This document shows positions 55,151 through 64,000 of a stretch of 64,000 nt of DNA, in pieces. Each line of letters starts with the position of its first letter. Positions within the stretch are counted from its first letter, which is position 1. Location of the stretch: positions 124,001 through 188,000 of the forward strand of contig LRBF01000013.1 in assembly GCA_001580565.1 (NCBI GenBank). The letters run 5' to 3'. The position numbers and the translations under genes were made by a program. The notes under the pieces are model-generated. The model had not been told where the DNA came from, searched no databases, and saw only the letters and a list, made by a program, of their open reading frames with translations. This stretch comes from Caballeronia megalochromosomata. Its GTDB lineage: Bacteria > Pseudomonadota > Gammaproteobacteria > Burkholderiales > Burkholderiaceae.

Positions 55151-55528
55151 ATGTCCGCGCTGAATCTCGATACCGATGCCGATCGCATCGCGGAGCGCAT
55201 CGCCGTGCCCGGCACGCTGTTCGTCGCGTGTCTGTGCGCGGAATGGTGCGGAACCTGCCGCGAATATCGCGAAGGGTTTGACAGGCTGGCGGACACGCAT
55301 CCGGAAATCTGCTTCGCCTGGATCGATATCGAGAATCACGCCGACCGATTCGACGATCTCGACGTGGAAAATTTTCCTACCATTCTGATCGAAGATTCGA
55401 TCACCACGCGATTCTTCGGCACGGTGCTGCCGCAGGCGTCCATCGTCGAGCGAATGCTCACCGATCTGACCGCGCTGCCCGGCATGATCGGCGCGCCGAA
55501 GCTGCGCCCGGCGCTTGCCACGGCCTGA
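55151..55528 (+). CDS. thioredoxin-like protein
   Basis: 125 residues. Active-site motif WCGTC (Cys33, Cys36) in CLCAEWCGTCREY, and a cis-Pro in ENFPTILIED, both as in thioredoxins. No signal peptide, so it should act in the cytoplasm. It follows dprA by 75 bases. An upstream in-frame start at 55085 gives a non-thioredoxin-like extension and was not used. Specific partner unknown. Confidence 0.88.
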   Translation: MSALNLDTDADRIAERIAVPGTLFVACLCAEWCGTCREYREGFDRLADTHPEICFAWIDIENHADRFDDLDVENFPTILIEDSITTRFFGTVLPQASIVERMLTDLTALPGMIGAPKLRPALATA

Positions 55529-55698
55529 TCGCGACGCACGCGAAACGCGCCTTTTGCGCTTCTCGCCATGCGCTTCGCGAGCCGGATATCGAAACGCCCC
55601 GATTTGAGCTTCGACGCCCGCCGCGCAAAGCGTGTGCTATAAAGCGGTCGTTAAAGCAGTCCAAACCGGGCCGCTGCCAGTTACCAACTTTTTGAGTC

Positions 55699-58341
55699 AT
55701 GTCCAAAGCCCTGATCATCGCAGAGAAGCCTTCCGTCGCGAACGACATCGCGCGTGCGCTGGGCGGCTTCACCAAGCATGACGAGTACTACGAGAGCGAC
55801 GACTACGTGCTTTCATCCGCAGTCGGCCACCTGCTCGAAATCGCGGCGCCCGAAGAGTACGACGTCAAGCGCGGCAAATGGAGCTTCGCCAATCTGCCGG
55901 TCATTCCGCCGCATTTCGACCTGAATCCGATCGCGAAGAGCGAGTCGCGCCTGAAAGTGCTGACGAAGTTGATGAAGCGCAAGGATATCGACCGCCTCAT
56001 CAACGCATGTGACGCGGGGCGCGAGGGTGAGCTGATCTTTCGCCTGATCGCGCAGCACGCGAAGGCGAAGCAGCCGGTGCAACGCCTGTGGCTGCAGTCG
56101 ATGACGCCCGCCGCGATCCGCGATGGCTTCGCGCACCTGCGCAGCGACGCCGACATGCAGCCGCTCGCCGACGCCGCCCGCTGCCGTTCCGAAGCCGACT
56201 GGCTCGTAGGCATCAACGGCACGCGCGCCATGACCGCGTTCAACAGCAAGGGCGGCGGCTTCTTCCTGACGACCGTCGGTCGCGTTCAGACGCCTACGTT
56301 GTCGATCGTCGTCGAACGTGAAGAGAAAATCCGCCGCTTCGTGCCGCGCGATTACTGGGAAGTGCGCGCCGAATTCATCGCGGCGAAGGGCCTGTACGAG
56401 GGCCGCTGGTTCGACCCCAAGTTCAAGCGCGTCGAGAACGATCCCGAACAGCGCGATTCGCGTCTATGGAGCCTCGCGGCGGCGGAAACGGTCGTCGCGG
56501 CATGCCGCGGCAAGACCGGCACGGTGACCGAGGAATCGAAGCCGTCGACGCAAATGTCGCCGCTGCTCTTCGATCTGACGAGCTTGCAGCGCGAGGCCAA
56601 CGGCCGTTTCGGCTTTTCGGCGAAAAACACGCTCGGCCTCGCGCAGGCGCTGTATGAAAAGCACAAGGTCCTGACCTATCCGCGTACCGATGCGCGCGCG
56701 CTGCCCGAGGACTATCTGAACACGGTCAAGGACACGTTGACCATGCTCAAGGAGAGCAACAACTACCTGCCGTTCGCGAAGCAGGTGCTCGACAAGGGCT
56801 GGGTGAAGCCGAACAAGCGCATCTTCGATAATTCGAAGATCAGCGATCACTTCGCCATCATCCCGACGCTGCAAGCGCCGAAGTCGCTGTCGGAGCCCGA
56901 GCAGAAGCTGTACGACCTCGTCGTGAAGCGCTTCCTCTCGGTGTTCTTCCCGGCGGCGGAATATCTCGTGACGACGCGCATCACCGAAGTCTCGGGACAT
57001 CACTTCAAGACGGAAGGCAAGGTGCTCGTCGAGCCGGGCTGGCTGCAGATCTACGGCCGTGAAGCCGCGGGCGAGGAAGGCAATCTCGTGCCGGTGCAGA
57101 AGGACGAAAAGGTCGATACCGAGAAGGTCGCGGCGCACGGCCTCGTGACCAAGCCGCCCGCGCGCTACAACGAAGCGTCGCTGCTCTCGGCGATGGAAGG
57201 CGCGGGCAAGCTCGTCGAAGACGAAGAATTGCGCGACGCGATGGCCGCGAAGGGCCTCGGCACGCCGGCCACGCGCGCGGCGATCATCGAAGGTCTGCTC
57301 GGCGAGAAGTACATGGTGCGCGAGGGCCGCGAGCTGATTCCTACAGCGAAAGCGTTCCAGCTGATGACCTTGCTGCGCGGCCTGGGCGTCGAGGAACTCA
57401 CCGCGCCGGAACTGACCGGCCAGTGGGAACACAAGCTTTCGCAGATGGAGCGCGGCAACCTGCATCGCGATGCGTTCATGCAGGAAATCGCGCGCATGAC
57501 GCAGACCATCGTGAAGCGCGCGAAGGAGTACGACTCCGACACCATCCCGGGCGACTACGCGACGCTCGAAACGCCGTGCCCGAATTGCGGCGCGCAGGTG
57601 AAGGAAAACTATCGCCGCTTCGCCTGCACGAAGTGCGAATTCTCGATTTCGAAGATTCCGGGCGGGCGACAGTTCGAAATTCCGGAAGTCGAAGAATTGC
57701 TGCGCGAGAAAACCATCGGACCGCTGTCGGGATTCCGCAGCAAAATGGGCCGTCCGTTCTCGGCGATTCTCAAGCTTTCACTCGACGACGAGATCAAGAA
57801 CTACAAGCTCGAATTCGACTTCGGCCAGGATTCCGGCGGCGAAGACGGCGAACCGCCCGATTTCTCCGAGCAAACGCCGGTCGGCGCGTGTCCGAAGTGT
57901 CAGTCGCGCGTGTTCGAGCACGGCATGAGCTATGTGTGCGAGAACTCGGTGTCGAATCCGAAGACGTGCGACTTCCGCTCGGGAAAGGTGATTCTCCAGC
58001 AGGAAATCGCCCGCGAGCAGATGGAAAAGTTGCTGAACGAAGGCCGCACGGATCTGCTGACGAACTTCAAGTCGTCACGCACCGGACGCAACTTCAAGGC
58101 GTTCCTCGTGAAGCAGCCGGACGGAAAGATCGGTTTCGAGTTCGAGAAGAAGGAAGGCAAGCCGGCAGCCAAGACGGCCGCCAAACGTGGCGCGGCTGCC
58201 GAAGCTCAAGCCGACGGCGATGACAGCGGCGATAGCGATGTCGCCGTAGCCGCCAAGACCACGTCCGCGAAGACGGCGGCGAAGAAAGCGCCTGCGAAAA
58301 AGGCAGCAGTGAAGAAGACCGCGGCGAAGAAGGCGAGCTGA
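55699..58341 (+). CDS. topB: DNA topoisomerase III
   Basis: 880 residues. Toprim domain at the N-terminus (ALIIAEKPSVANDIARALGG; DAGREGELI), type IA core with active-site Tyr in VLTYPRTDARAL, then two zinc-finger-like modules (CPNCGAQVKENYRRFACTKC; CPKCQSRVFEHG...CDF) and a Lys/Ala-rich tail ending KKAAVKKTAAKKAS. It relaxes and decatenates DNA. The basic tail resembles histone-H1-like repeats and may bind DNA. Confidence 0.96.
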   Translation: MSKALIIAEKPSVANDIARALGGFTKHDEYYESDDYVLSSAVGHLLEIAAPEEYDVKRGKWSFANLPVIPPHFDLNPIAKSESRLKVLTKLMKRKDIDRLINACDAGREGELIFRLIAQHAKAKQPVQRLWLQSMTPAAIRDGFAHLRSDADMQPLADAARCRSEADWLVGINGTRAMTAFNSKGGGFFLTTVGRVQTPTLSIVVEREEKIRRFVPRDYWEVRAEFIAAKGLYEGRWFDPKFKRVENDPEQRDSRLWSLAAAETVVAACRGKTGTVTEESKPSTQMSPLLFDLTSLQREANGRFGFSAKNTLGLAQALYEKHKVLTYPRTDARALPEDYLNTVKDTLTMLKESNNYLPFAKQVLDKGWVKPNKRIFDNSKISDHFAIIPTLQAPKSLSEPEQKLYDLVVKRFLSVFFPAAEYLVTTRITEVSGHHFKTEGKVLVEPGWLQIYGREAAGEEGNLVPVQKDEKVDTEKVAAHGLVTKPPARYNEASLLSAMEGAGKLVEDEELRDAMAAKGLGTPATRAAIIEGLLGEKYMVREGRELIPTAKAFQLMTLLRGLGVEELTAPELTGQWEHKLSQMERGNLHRDAFMQEIARMTQTIVKRAKEYDSDTIPGDYATLETPCPNCGAQVKENYRRFACTKCEFSISKIPGGRQFEIPEVEELLREKTIGPLSGFRSKMGRPFSAILKLSLDDEIKNYKLEFDFGQDSGGEDGEPPDFSEQTPVGACPKCQSRVFEHGMSYVCENSVSNPKTCDFRSGKVILQQEIAREQMEKLLNEGRTDLLTNFKSSRTGRNFKAFLVKQPDGKIGFEFEKKEGKPAAKTAAKRGAAAEAQADGDDSGDSDVAVAAKTTSAKTAAKKAPAKKAAVKKTAAKKAS

Positions 58342-58365
58342 TCGCGCTTTTTGCCCGCTGAAGTG

Positions 58366-58399
58366 AAAAACCCCCGCGAATCGCTTCGCGGGGGTTTTT
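58366..58399. terminator. strong bidirectional terminator between topB and the LysR gene
   Basis: AAAAACCCCCGCGAA (58366-58380) pairs with TTCGCGGGGGTTTTT (58385-58399) around TCGC, giving A/T tracts on both sides. It fits both converging genes. Confidence 0.9.
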
Positions 58400-58417
58400 T
58401 CATTTGTGCCCAGCTTC

Positions 58418-59497
58418 TCAGAAGGGCGATGCAGCCGGCAAGCGTCCTCGCGAGCGCGAAGGCTTCGCCAGCTTCGGCGCCAGTTCACCGTCGATCGGAC
58501 GGGAACGCGGCGCGGGCGTCGCGGTTTCATCGGCGTGCTCTTGGTGCGGATATGCACCCGGCCTGCCGCGGCCATCGCGAATCCACTGCTCGCCGAGTTG
58601 GTGATTTGGCGTCTGGCTGAAATGCTCGACGAGATGATCGATGAACGTGCGCACCTTCGCCGGCAAATGGCGCCGGCTCGGATACGCGACGTTGATCTCG
58701 ACCTGCGGCAATTGATAGTCGCCGAGCAGACGTACGAGTTGGCCGCGCGTCGTGTCGTTGCCGATCAGATAGCTCGGCAGAATCGCGATGCCCATGCCGA
58801 GAAGCGCGAACTGCCGCAGCATCTCGGTATTGTTCGCGATGATCACGTTCTGCGGCCGCACGCGCGCTTCGCCTTCCGGGCCGGTGAACACGCGCTCGTC
58901 GCCCCAGTATTCGGACGGCAGGCTCAGACACGGATGCTCGAGCAGATGCTCAGGGCGCGTCGGCGTGCCGTGCGATTCCAGATACGCTGGCGTCGCACAG
59001 ACAGTCATGCAACCGGTCGTCAGACGCCGCGTGACGACGCTCGCGCTCTTCACCTGCCGCGCAATGACGATGCCGACATCGAACCCTTCCTCGACCAGAT
59101 CGACCTGACGGTCCACCAGCGTGACATCGGGCACGACTTTTGGATAACGCTGCGCATACGTCTGTAACACGGGCGCGAGATTATGCAGACCGAACACCAC
59201 GGGCGCGACGATCCTGAGCGAACCAAGAGGTTCGTGATTGCGCGCCACCACCATTTGTTCGACATCTTCCAGTTCATCGAGAATCTGCCGCGCCCGTTCC
59301 AGATAGACCTGGCCGGACTCGGTGAGCGAGAGGCTGCGCGTCGTGCGGTTGAGCAAGCGCGTGCCGAGGCGGCCTTCCAGGTCCGCGACGTGGCGCGTAG
59401 CCACCGCATTGGAGATGTCCATCGCGCTCGCGGCACGGGCGAAACTCCCGAGATCGGCGACGCGGACGAACACTCTCATCGACTGCAAATGATCCAT
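58418..59497 (-). CDS. LysR family transcriptional regulator
   Basis: 359 residues. Winged helix-turn-helix at 1-60 (MDHLQSMRVFVRVADLGSFARAASAMDISNAVATRHVADLEGRLG) and an effector domain from about 90 to 295. A tail of about 60 residues rich in Pro, Arg and Ala extends past the normal end. GCAGGAG precedes the start at 59497. The neighbouring genes do not reveal its target; a palindrome just upstream may be its own operator. Confidence 0.92.
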   Translation of the reverse strand: MDHLQSMRVFVRVADLGSFARAASAMDISNAVATRHVADLEGRLGTRLLNRTTRSLSLTESGQVYLERARQILDELEDVEQMVVARNHEPLGSLRIVAPVVFGLHNLAPVLQTYAQRYPKVVPDVTLVDRQVDLVEEGFDVGIVIARQVKSASVVTRRLTTGCMTVCATPAYLESHGTPTRPEHLLEHPCLSLPSEYWGDERVFTGPEGEARVRPQNVIIANNTEMLRQFALLGMGIAILPSYLIGNDTTRGQLVRLLGDYQLPQVEINVAYPSRRHLPAKVRTFIDHLVEHFSQTPNHQLGEQWIRDGRGRPGAYPHQEHADETATPAPRSRPIDGELAPKLAKPSRSRGRLPAASPF

Positions 59498-59544
59498 AAG
59501 ACAACTCCTGCCGCTAGGGCTCGAATTCTGCTGCAAAGCAATTC

Positions 59545-59555
59545 AGGATTATCCT
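59545..59555. promoter_or_regulatory. palindrome upstream of the LysR gene, possible operator
   Basis: AGGAT-T-ATCCT, 48 bases upstream of the LysR start on its own strand. LysR proteins often autoregulate from such sites; unproven here. Confidence 0.3.
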
Positions 59556-59743
59556 AGGACCGGAGCTTTCGTGCAGAAGTTGCCGGGAAGCGCGAAAAAG
59601 TCGAAAAAAATCTGACAGTTAGGTGTGTTACGGGGATGAAAGATCACCGACTGTTGCCGTTTGCACAACACCCGATTAACCAAACTCCGATAGATGAAAT
59701 GCTGAAAATGCTGGTCACGTCAATTTTGACGGTGTAGGCGACG
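59556..59743. other. LysR-pckG intergenic region
   Basis: No gene seen. It contains the palindrome CGTCAATTTTGACG (59718-59731) and A+T-rich stretches that may form the LysR promoter. Confidence 0.4.
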
Positions 59744-59777
59744 AAATTTCGGGCCCGCCGAAGCGGGCCCGAAATTT
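59744..59777 (-). terminator. terminator-like hairpin after pckG
   Basis: AAATTTCGGGCCCG (59744-59757) pairs perfectly with CGGGCCCGAAATTT (59764-59777), extended by one further pair to 15. It lies 57 bases past the pckG stop and has AAA/TTT ends within the stem. Confidence 0.65.
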
Positions 59778-59833
59778 GGGGATTGATTCAGTTCGTGAGA
59801 CAAATCCGGCGCGCGATCGCGCCGGCGTTCCAC

Positions 59834-61705
59834 TCAGGCAGCCAGACGCTTCTCCATTCCGGCCTTGGCCTCCGGCAAAGCCTGCGGCAAACCGTGCTTC
59901 AACTTGGTGAAAAGCTCGTCATGCAAGGCGAGTTCGTCGCGCCAGGCGGTGTCGTTGACGGAGATGACCTGCTCGAACTGCTCGCGCGTGAAGCCGAGCA
60001 CGCCCCAGTCGATGTCCTCGTAGCGCGGCGAAATGCCGAACGCGTGCTCCTCGCCCTTCGCCGTGCCCTCGACGCGGCCGATCATCCAGTTCAGCACGCG
60101 CATGTTCTCGCCGAAACCCGGCCATACGAACTTGCCGTCGTCGCCCTTGCGGAACCAGTTGACGCAGAAAAACTTCGGCGCTTTTGCGTTCGACGCTTTG
60201 AGCCGCTCGCCCATCTTCAGCCAGTGGCCGAAGTAATCGGCCATGTTATAGCCGCAGAACGGCAGCATCGCGAACGGATCGCGGCGCACGACGCCCTGCT
60301 GGCCCGCGGCGGCGGCGGTGGTTTCCGAGCCCATCGTGGCGGCCATGTAGACGCCTTCCTTCCAGTCGCGCGCTTCGGTCACGAGCGGCACGGTGTTCGA
60401 GCGGCGTCCGCCGAAGATGAAGGCGTCGATCGGCACGCCAGCCGGGTTTTCCCAGTCGGCGTCGATCGAGGGGCATTGCGAAGCCGGCGCGGTGAAGCGC
60501 GCGTTCGGATGCGCGGCCTTGGCGCCGGTTTCCTTCGCGATTTCCGGCGTCCAGTCGCGGCCCTGCCAGTCGATCAGATGCGCGGGCGGCGCGTCGGTCA
60601 TGCCTTCCCACCAGACATCGCCATCGTCGGTCAGCGCGACGTTCGTAAAAATCACGTTTTCCTTCAGCGTCGCCATTGCGTTGAAGTTGGTCTTTTCGCT
60701 CGTGCCGGGCGCGACGCCGAAATAGCCCGCTTCCGGGTTGATCGCGTAGAGACGGCCGTCCCGGCCCGGCTTGATCCACGCGATGTCGTCGCCGATCGTC
60801 GTCACTTTCCAGCCGTCGAGATCGCTCGGCGGAATCAGCATCGCGAAGTTGGTCTTGCCGCACGCCGACGGAAACGCCGCCGCGACGTGATACTTGCGCC
60901 CTTGCGGCGAGGTGACGCCGAGAATCAGCATATGCTCGGCGAGCCAGCCTTCGTCGCGCCCCATCGTCGATGCAATGCGCAGCGCGAAGCACTTCTTGCC
61001 GAGCAGTGCGTTGCCGCCATAGCCCGAGCCGAAGCTCCAGATTTCGCGCGATTCGGGGAAATGGACAATGTATTTCGTGTCGTTGCACGGCCAGGGCACG
61101 TCTTTGCGGCCACGTCCGAGCGGCGCGCCGACCGAATGCACGCACGGCACGAACTCGCCGTCGGCGCCCAGCACGTCATAGACGGCGCGACCCATGCGCG
61201 TCATGATGCGCATGTTCGTCACCACGTACGGGCTGTCCGACAGTTCGACGCCGATATGCGCGATCGGCGAGCCGAGCGGGCCCATCGAGAACGGCACGAC
61301 GTACATCGTGCGGCCGCGCATCGAGCCGTCAAACAGGCCGTCGAGCGTGACGCGCATTTCCTTGGGATCGATCCAGTTGTTCGTCGGGCCGGCATCTTCA
61401 CGGCGCTGCGAGCAGATGAACGTGCGGTCTTCGACACGCGCCACGTCCGAGGGATCCGAGCACGCGAGGAAGGAATTCGGGCGCTTTTCGGGGTTGAGCT
61501 GCTTCATGGTGCCGGCTTCGACCATCTGCTGGCAGAGCCGGTCGTATTCTTCCTGCGATCCGTCGCACCATTCGATGCGATCCGGCTTGGTCAGGGCCGC
61601 GACTTGCTGCACCCATTCGATGAGTCTTCGGTGCCGGACATAGTCCGGCGCGTCAATTTCGACGGCGTTTTTATTGTGATCTTCGACTACTGCGGGCTGG
61701 TTCAT
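59834..61705 (-). CDS. pckG: phosphoenolpyruvate carboxykinase (GTP)
   Basis: 623 residues, GTP-type. P-loop [13 protein letters not shown], metal motif [10 protein letters not shown], guanine-binding [17 protein letters not shown] and the lid region [11 protein letters not shown] (read [10 protein letters not shown]) are present. It converts oxaloacetate to PEP for gluconeogenesis. GGAGACAG precedes the ATG at 61705; an upstream extension to 61822 lacks support. Monocistronic. Confidence 0.97.
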   Translation of the reverse strand: MNQPAVVEDHNKNAVEIDAPDYVRHRRLIEWVQQVAALTKPDRIEWCDGSQEEYDRLCQQMVEAGTMKQLNPEKRPNSFLACSDPSDVARVEDRTFICSQRREDAGPTNNWIDPKEMRVTLDGLFDGSMRGRTMYVVPFSMGPLGSPIAHIGVELSDSPYVVTNMRIMTRMGRAVYDVLGADGEFVPCVHSVGAPLGRGRKDVPWPCNDTKYIVHFPESREIWSFGSGYGGNALLGKKCFALRIASTMGRDEGWLAEHMLILGVTSPQGRKYHVAAAFPSACGKTNFAMLIPPSDLDGWKVTTIGDDIAWIKPGRDGRLYAINPEAGYFGVAPGTSEKTNFNAMATLKENVIFTNVALTDDGDVWWEGMTDAPPAHLIDWQGRDWTPEIAKETGAKAAHPNARFTAPASQCPSIDADWENPAGVPIDAFIFGGRRSNTVPLVTEARDWKEGVYMAATMGSETTAAAAGQQGVVRRDPFAMLPFCGYNMADYFGHWLKMGERLKASNAKAPKFFCVNWFRKGDDGKFVWPGFGENMRVLNWMIGRVEGTAKGEEHAFGISPRYEDIDWGVLGFTREQFEQVISVNDTAWRDELALHDELFTKLKHGLPQALPEAKAGMEKRLAA

Positions 61706-62194
61706 CGAGCTGTCTCCGTTCTTCTGCAATGAAAACCAATCGCCCATCTGACGCTGCATGCGAGAGGCGTGTGCGACTCGAACCGCCGGGCGCTTTCGTG
61801 CACTTCTGATACGCACTTTCATCGCACGAAATGCGGTTCGTGAGCCAATGCTGCGTCACGGGCATGAATTCTTTACACAGCAAACCGTACCTGCTCGCGG
61901 CTTGCATCGCAAAGGAACAAACTGTTAAAAAGAGATACTAAGTGGCCTGCCTCTTCGCGGATCATCGTGTTTTCCGCTAGTTGCGCTGAATTTCTTTCTT
62001 TTGGCGCGGTTATACGAGGCTCCCGAAAAAAATGGGAGTCAAGCATAACACCGCGCCGCGTGAACCATGTGATGCAGCGCAATAACGCGGAATAGAGCGC
62101 AATTTATCGGTATTTACCCGAATTTAAGTACTCCATTCTCGCCCTTCATAAAAAAGCAGCACGTTTGATGCCTAACAAAAGCCAACCAATGCCC
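61706..62194. other. divergent intergenic region between pckG and the hydroxyacid dehydrogenase
   Basis: 489 bases with lower G+C and no supported gene. Minus-strand TTGACT (near 62038) and TATAAC (near 62014) are 22 bases apart, too far for a standard promoter pair. A small hairpin CTCCC...GGGAG with a poly-A loop lies at about 62021-62036. It presumably holds promoters for both genes. Confidence 0.45.
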
Positions 62195-63211
62195 ATGAAA
62201 ATCGCCATTCTCGACGACTACCAGGATGCCGTCCGGAAGCTCGATTGCTTCCATTTGCTCGATGACCATGAGGTGAAGGTCTTCAATAACACGGTGCGCG
62301 GTCTCGGGCAGTTGGCCAGCAGGCTTGCGGAGGTGGACGCACTCGTGCTGATTCGCGAACGCACGCGAATTAGCTCTCAATTGCTCGATAAGTGCCCCAA
62401 ACTGCGCATGATCAGCCAGACCGGGCGGGCGGGCGGCGGACATATCGATGTCGATGCATGTACGGAGCGCGGCATCGCGGTGCTCGAGGGCACGGGCTCG
62501 CCGGTTGCGCCCGCCGAACTGACGTGGGCGCTCATCATGTCGGCGCAGCGGCGCATTCCGCAGTATGTCGCGAACCTGAAGCAAGGCGCGTGGCAGCAGT
62601 CGGGGCTGAAGACGTCCGCGCTGCCGCCGAACTTCGGTCTCGGTCAGGTGCTGCGCGGGCAGACGCTCGGCATCTGGGGCTACGGCAAGATCGGCAAGCT
62701 GGTGGCGGGCTACGGCAAGGCGTTCGGCATGAACGTACTCGTCTACGGGCGCGAGCATTCCCAAAGCGCGGCGCGCGAAGACGGCTTCGCGGTCGCCGAA
62801 AGCCGTGAGGCGCTTTTCGAACAGAGCGACGTGCTCACGCTGCATCTGCGTCTGACCGATGAGACGACGGGCATCGTCAAGCAGGACGATCTGATGCGCA
62901 TGAAGCCGACCGCGCTCTTCGTCAACACGAGCCGCGCCGAGCTGCTCGATGAAAACGCGCTGCTCAATTCGCTGCATCACAACCGGCCGGGCATGGTCGC
63001 GGTCGATGTTTTCGAAAGCGAGCCGATTCTGCAGGGCTACGGTCTGCTGCGGCTGGAGAACGTGATCTGCACGCCGCACATCGGTTATGTGGAGCGCGAA
63101 AGCTATGAGTTGTATTTCGGCGCGGCGTTCAGGAACATTCTCGCGTTCGATACGGGCGACACGTCGAGCGTCTTCAACAAGGAAGCGCTCCAGCACGTGC
63201 GCCGCCGTTGA
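62195..63211 (+). CDS. D-2-hydroxyacid dehydrogenase family protein
   Basis: 338 residues from the ATG at 62195 (MKIAILDDYQDAVRKL); ATGs at 62168 and 62189 are possible too, none with a good ribosome-binding site. NAD-binding fold with LGIWGYGKIGKLVAGYGKAFGMNVLVYGRE; catalytic Arg in NTSRAELLDE, Glu in FESEPI and His in TPHIGYVERESYE. Related to phosphoglycerate dehydrogenase but without an ACT domain. The substrate is unknown. Confidence 0.9.
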   Translation: MKIAILDDYQDAVRKLDCFHLLDDHEVKVFNNTVRGLGQLASRLAEVDALVLIRERTRISSQLLDKCPKLRMISQTGRAGGGHIDVDACTERGIAVLEGTGSPVAPAELTWALIMSAQRRIPQYVANLKQGAWQQSGLKTSALPPNFGLGQVLRGQTLGIWGYGKIGKLVAGYGKAFGMNVLVYGREHSQSAAREDGFAVAESREALFEQSDVLTLHLRLTDETTGIVKQDDLMRMKPTALFVNTSRAELLDENALLNSLHHNRPGMVAVDVFESEPILQGYGLLRLENVICTPHIGYVERESYELYFGAAFRNILAFDTGDTSSVFNKEALQHVRRR

Positions 63212-63220
63212 GCGTCTGAT

Positions 63221-63697
63221 TCAGAGCGTCGAGATCTCGATCGACGGCTCGCAGCGCACCGGGAAATTCACCGAGTTCGCGATGAAGCAGAAGCGGTGCG
63301 CCTCCTCGTGCAGGCGCGCCGCGAGACCGGCGTCGCCGCCGGCACCGATGGTCACGCGCGGGCGCAGCAGCACATCGACGAAGCGCCCGTCTCCCTTCGA
63401 CTCTTCCTGCATCGTGCCGATGGCTTCATCGACATAGCCCGTCACGACTATCCTGTTCGTCGCGCACAGGTGCAGATACCAGAGCATGTGGCACGACGAC
63501 AGCGACGCCACGAACAACTCTTCCGGATTGTGTCGCGCGGGGTCGCCGCGAAACGCCGGATCGCTCGACGCCTCGATCGCCGCCTTCGTGCCGACGCGCA
63601 CGAGATGATCTCGCGAGTACGCGTCGTAAGCCGATGTGCCGGAACCGAGATTGCCGGTCCAGTCGATGGTCAGTTCGTACGTATGCTTCTTCGCCAC
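63221..63697 (-). CDS. OsmC family peroxiredoxin-like protein
   Basis: 158 residues. The two conserved cysteines are in LSSCHMLWYLHLC and HRFCFIANSVNFPV, and NPEELFVASL is the family signature. OsmC/Ohr proteins reduce organic hydroperoxides. It converges on the dehydrogenase gene, stops 9 bases apart, and starts 10 bases after the patatin-like gene ends, suggesting an operon with it. Confidence 0.92.
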   Translation of the reverse strand: MAKKHTYELTIDWTGNLGSGTSAYDAYSRDHLVRVGTKAAIEASSDPAFRGDPARHNPEELFVASLSSCHMLWYLHLCATNRIVVTGYVDEAIGTMQEESKGDGRFVDVLLRPRVTIGAGGDAGLAARLHEEAHRFCFIANSVNFPVRCEPSIEISTL

Positions 63698-63707
63698 GGT
63701 CTGCTCC

Positions 63708-64000
63708 TCAAGCTGAATGCGAAGCGGTCTGCATCAGGCGCGGAAGGCGTTCGAGAAAATCCTCGCCGTCCGCGCGGCCCAGATCATAAGCATGTTGCAT
63801 CTGGGACGGACTCGTATAGTCCCAGCTCGAAATCGGCACCTTGCGCGATGGCTGAATGTAGATGCGCCTTTGCTCGCCGTGCGGCACGACAAAGGCGCGC
63901 TCGCGCGGATAGAGGCGCGTGACCATCACGAGGACGAGGCCCGGCGAGGCATCGAGCGCCGCGACGGGGACGTTGTCGACCATGCCGCCATCGAGAACGG
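63708..64000 (-). CDS. patatin-like phospholipase, C-terminal part
   Basis: Partial; the start lies beyond the right edge, 97 codons or so are visible. The chain enters as VLDGGMVDNVPVAAL, which holds the catalytic Asp of the patatin Ser-Asp dyad (DGG motif). The rest (LVLVMVTRLYPRERAFVVPHGEQRRIYIQPSRKVPISSWDYTSP...) is a normal patatin C-terminus. It hydrolyses lipid acyl esters in this family. The nucleophilic GxSxG motif is outside the window. Confidence 0.85.
   Translation of the reverse strand, partial: VLDGGMVDNVPVAALDASPGLVLVMVTRLYPRERAFVVPHGEQRRIYIQPSRKVPISSWDYTSPSQMQHAYDLGRADGEDFLERLPRLMQTASHSA

Noticed and set aside
62014-62043. Promoter pair TTGACT/TATAAC for pckG
   Set aside because: The elements are 22 bases apart, too far for a normal sigma70 promoter; left as a note in the intergenic entry.

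Overview
The window looks like chromosomal DNA of a Burkholderiaceae bacterium, most likely the Paraburkholderia/Caballeronia group. The reasons are high G+C with strong GC3 bias, betaproteobacterial gene orders (mreBCD-mrdAB opposite gatCAB; ntrYX-DUF4390-rsmB-htpX; def-fmt; metXW), a QueE with the CX14CX2C cluster motif known from Burkholderia, and a RegB/RegA redox system. The genus is an inference from gene content; no rRNA is present. One tRNA (Phe) was found. No insertion sequence, prophage or CRISPR array was seen.

Layout. 1-1.4 kb: 3' part of a PIG-L deacetylase overlapping a NodS-like methyltransferase. 1.5-4.8 kb: a LacI regulator, AGE-family sugar epimerase and PfkB sugar kinase in one operon. 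4.8-6 kb: two small related proteins of unknown function and a glutathione transferase. 6.2-11.1 kb: a fused indolepyruvate:ferredoxin oxidoreductase and a convergent EAL phosphodiesterase. 11.4-12.0 kb: a long inverted repeat (two 237-base arms, 107-base spacer) with perfect internal hairpins. 12-19.5 kb: a Na+/H+ antiporter, uracil/xanthine permease, chemoreceptor, regBA, and a candidate small RNA between the chemoreceptor and regA. 19.6-21.9 kb: argB, a HAD pyrimidine nucleotidase and a Phd/RelE-type toxin-antitoxin pair. 22-26.2 kb: a probable SAM-II riboswitch ahead of metX-metW, then ampG and an M48 protease.

26.2-27.8 kb is a patch that looks lower in G+C and carries an orphan type VI secretion cargo module: PAAR protein, PGRP-type amidase that appears C-terminally degenerate, and a small protein with a strong ribosome-binding site. 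A decayed ORF lies upstream of it. 27.8-32.9 kb: xth, a PPK2 polyphosphate kinase and gatCAB. 33.3-39.7 kb: the rod-shape operon mreB-mreC-mreD-mrdA-mrdB. 39.7-43.2 kb: a Sel1-repeat protein, an HpcH-type aldolase and queC-queE-queD. 43.7-45.1 kb: a secreted glycoside-hydrolase lipoprotein beside tRNA-Phe. 45.1-55.5 kb: ntrYX, DUF4390, rsmB, htpX, lysE, fmt, def, dprA and a thioredoxin-like gene. 55.7-64 kb: topB, a LysR regulator, GTP-dependent pckG, a D-2-hydroxyacid dehydrogenase, an OsmC protein and the C-terminal end of a patatin-like lipase at the right edge.

Genes act in several compact groups, often with ATGA or GTGA overlaps that imply translational coupling (771, 2601, 21591, 23308, 25245, 27019, 35620, 40412, 48912). 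The strongest leads for new biology are the candidate small RNA at 17.04-17.16 kb, the long inverted repeat, the orphan type VI cargo module, the metX leader with its extra hairpin, and the terminator-like leader far upstream of queC.
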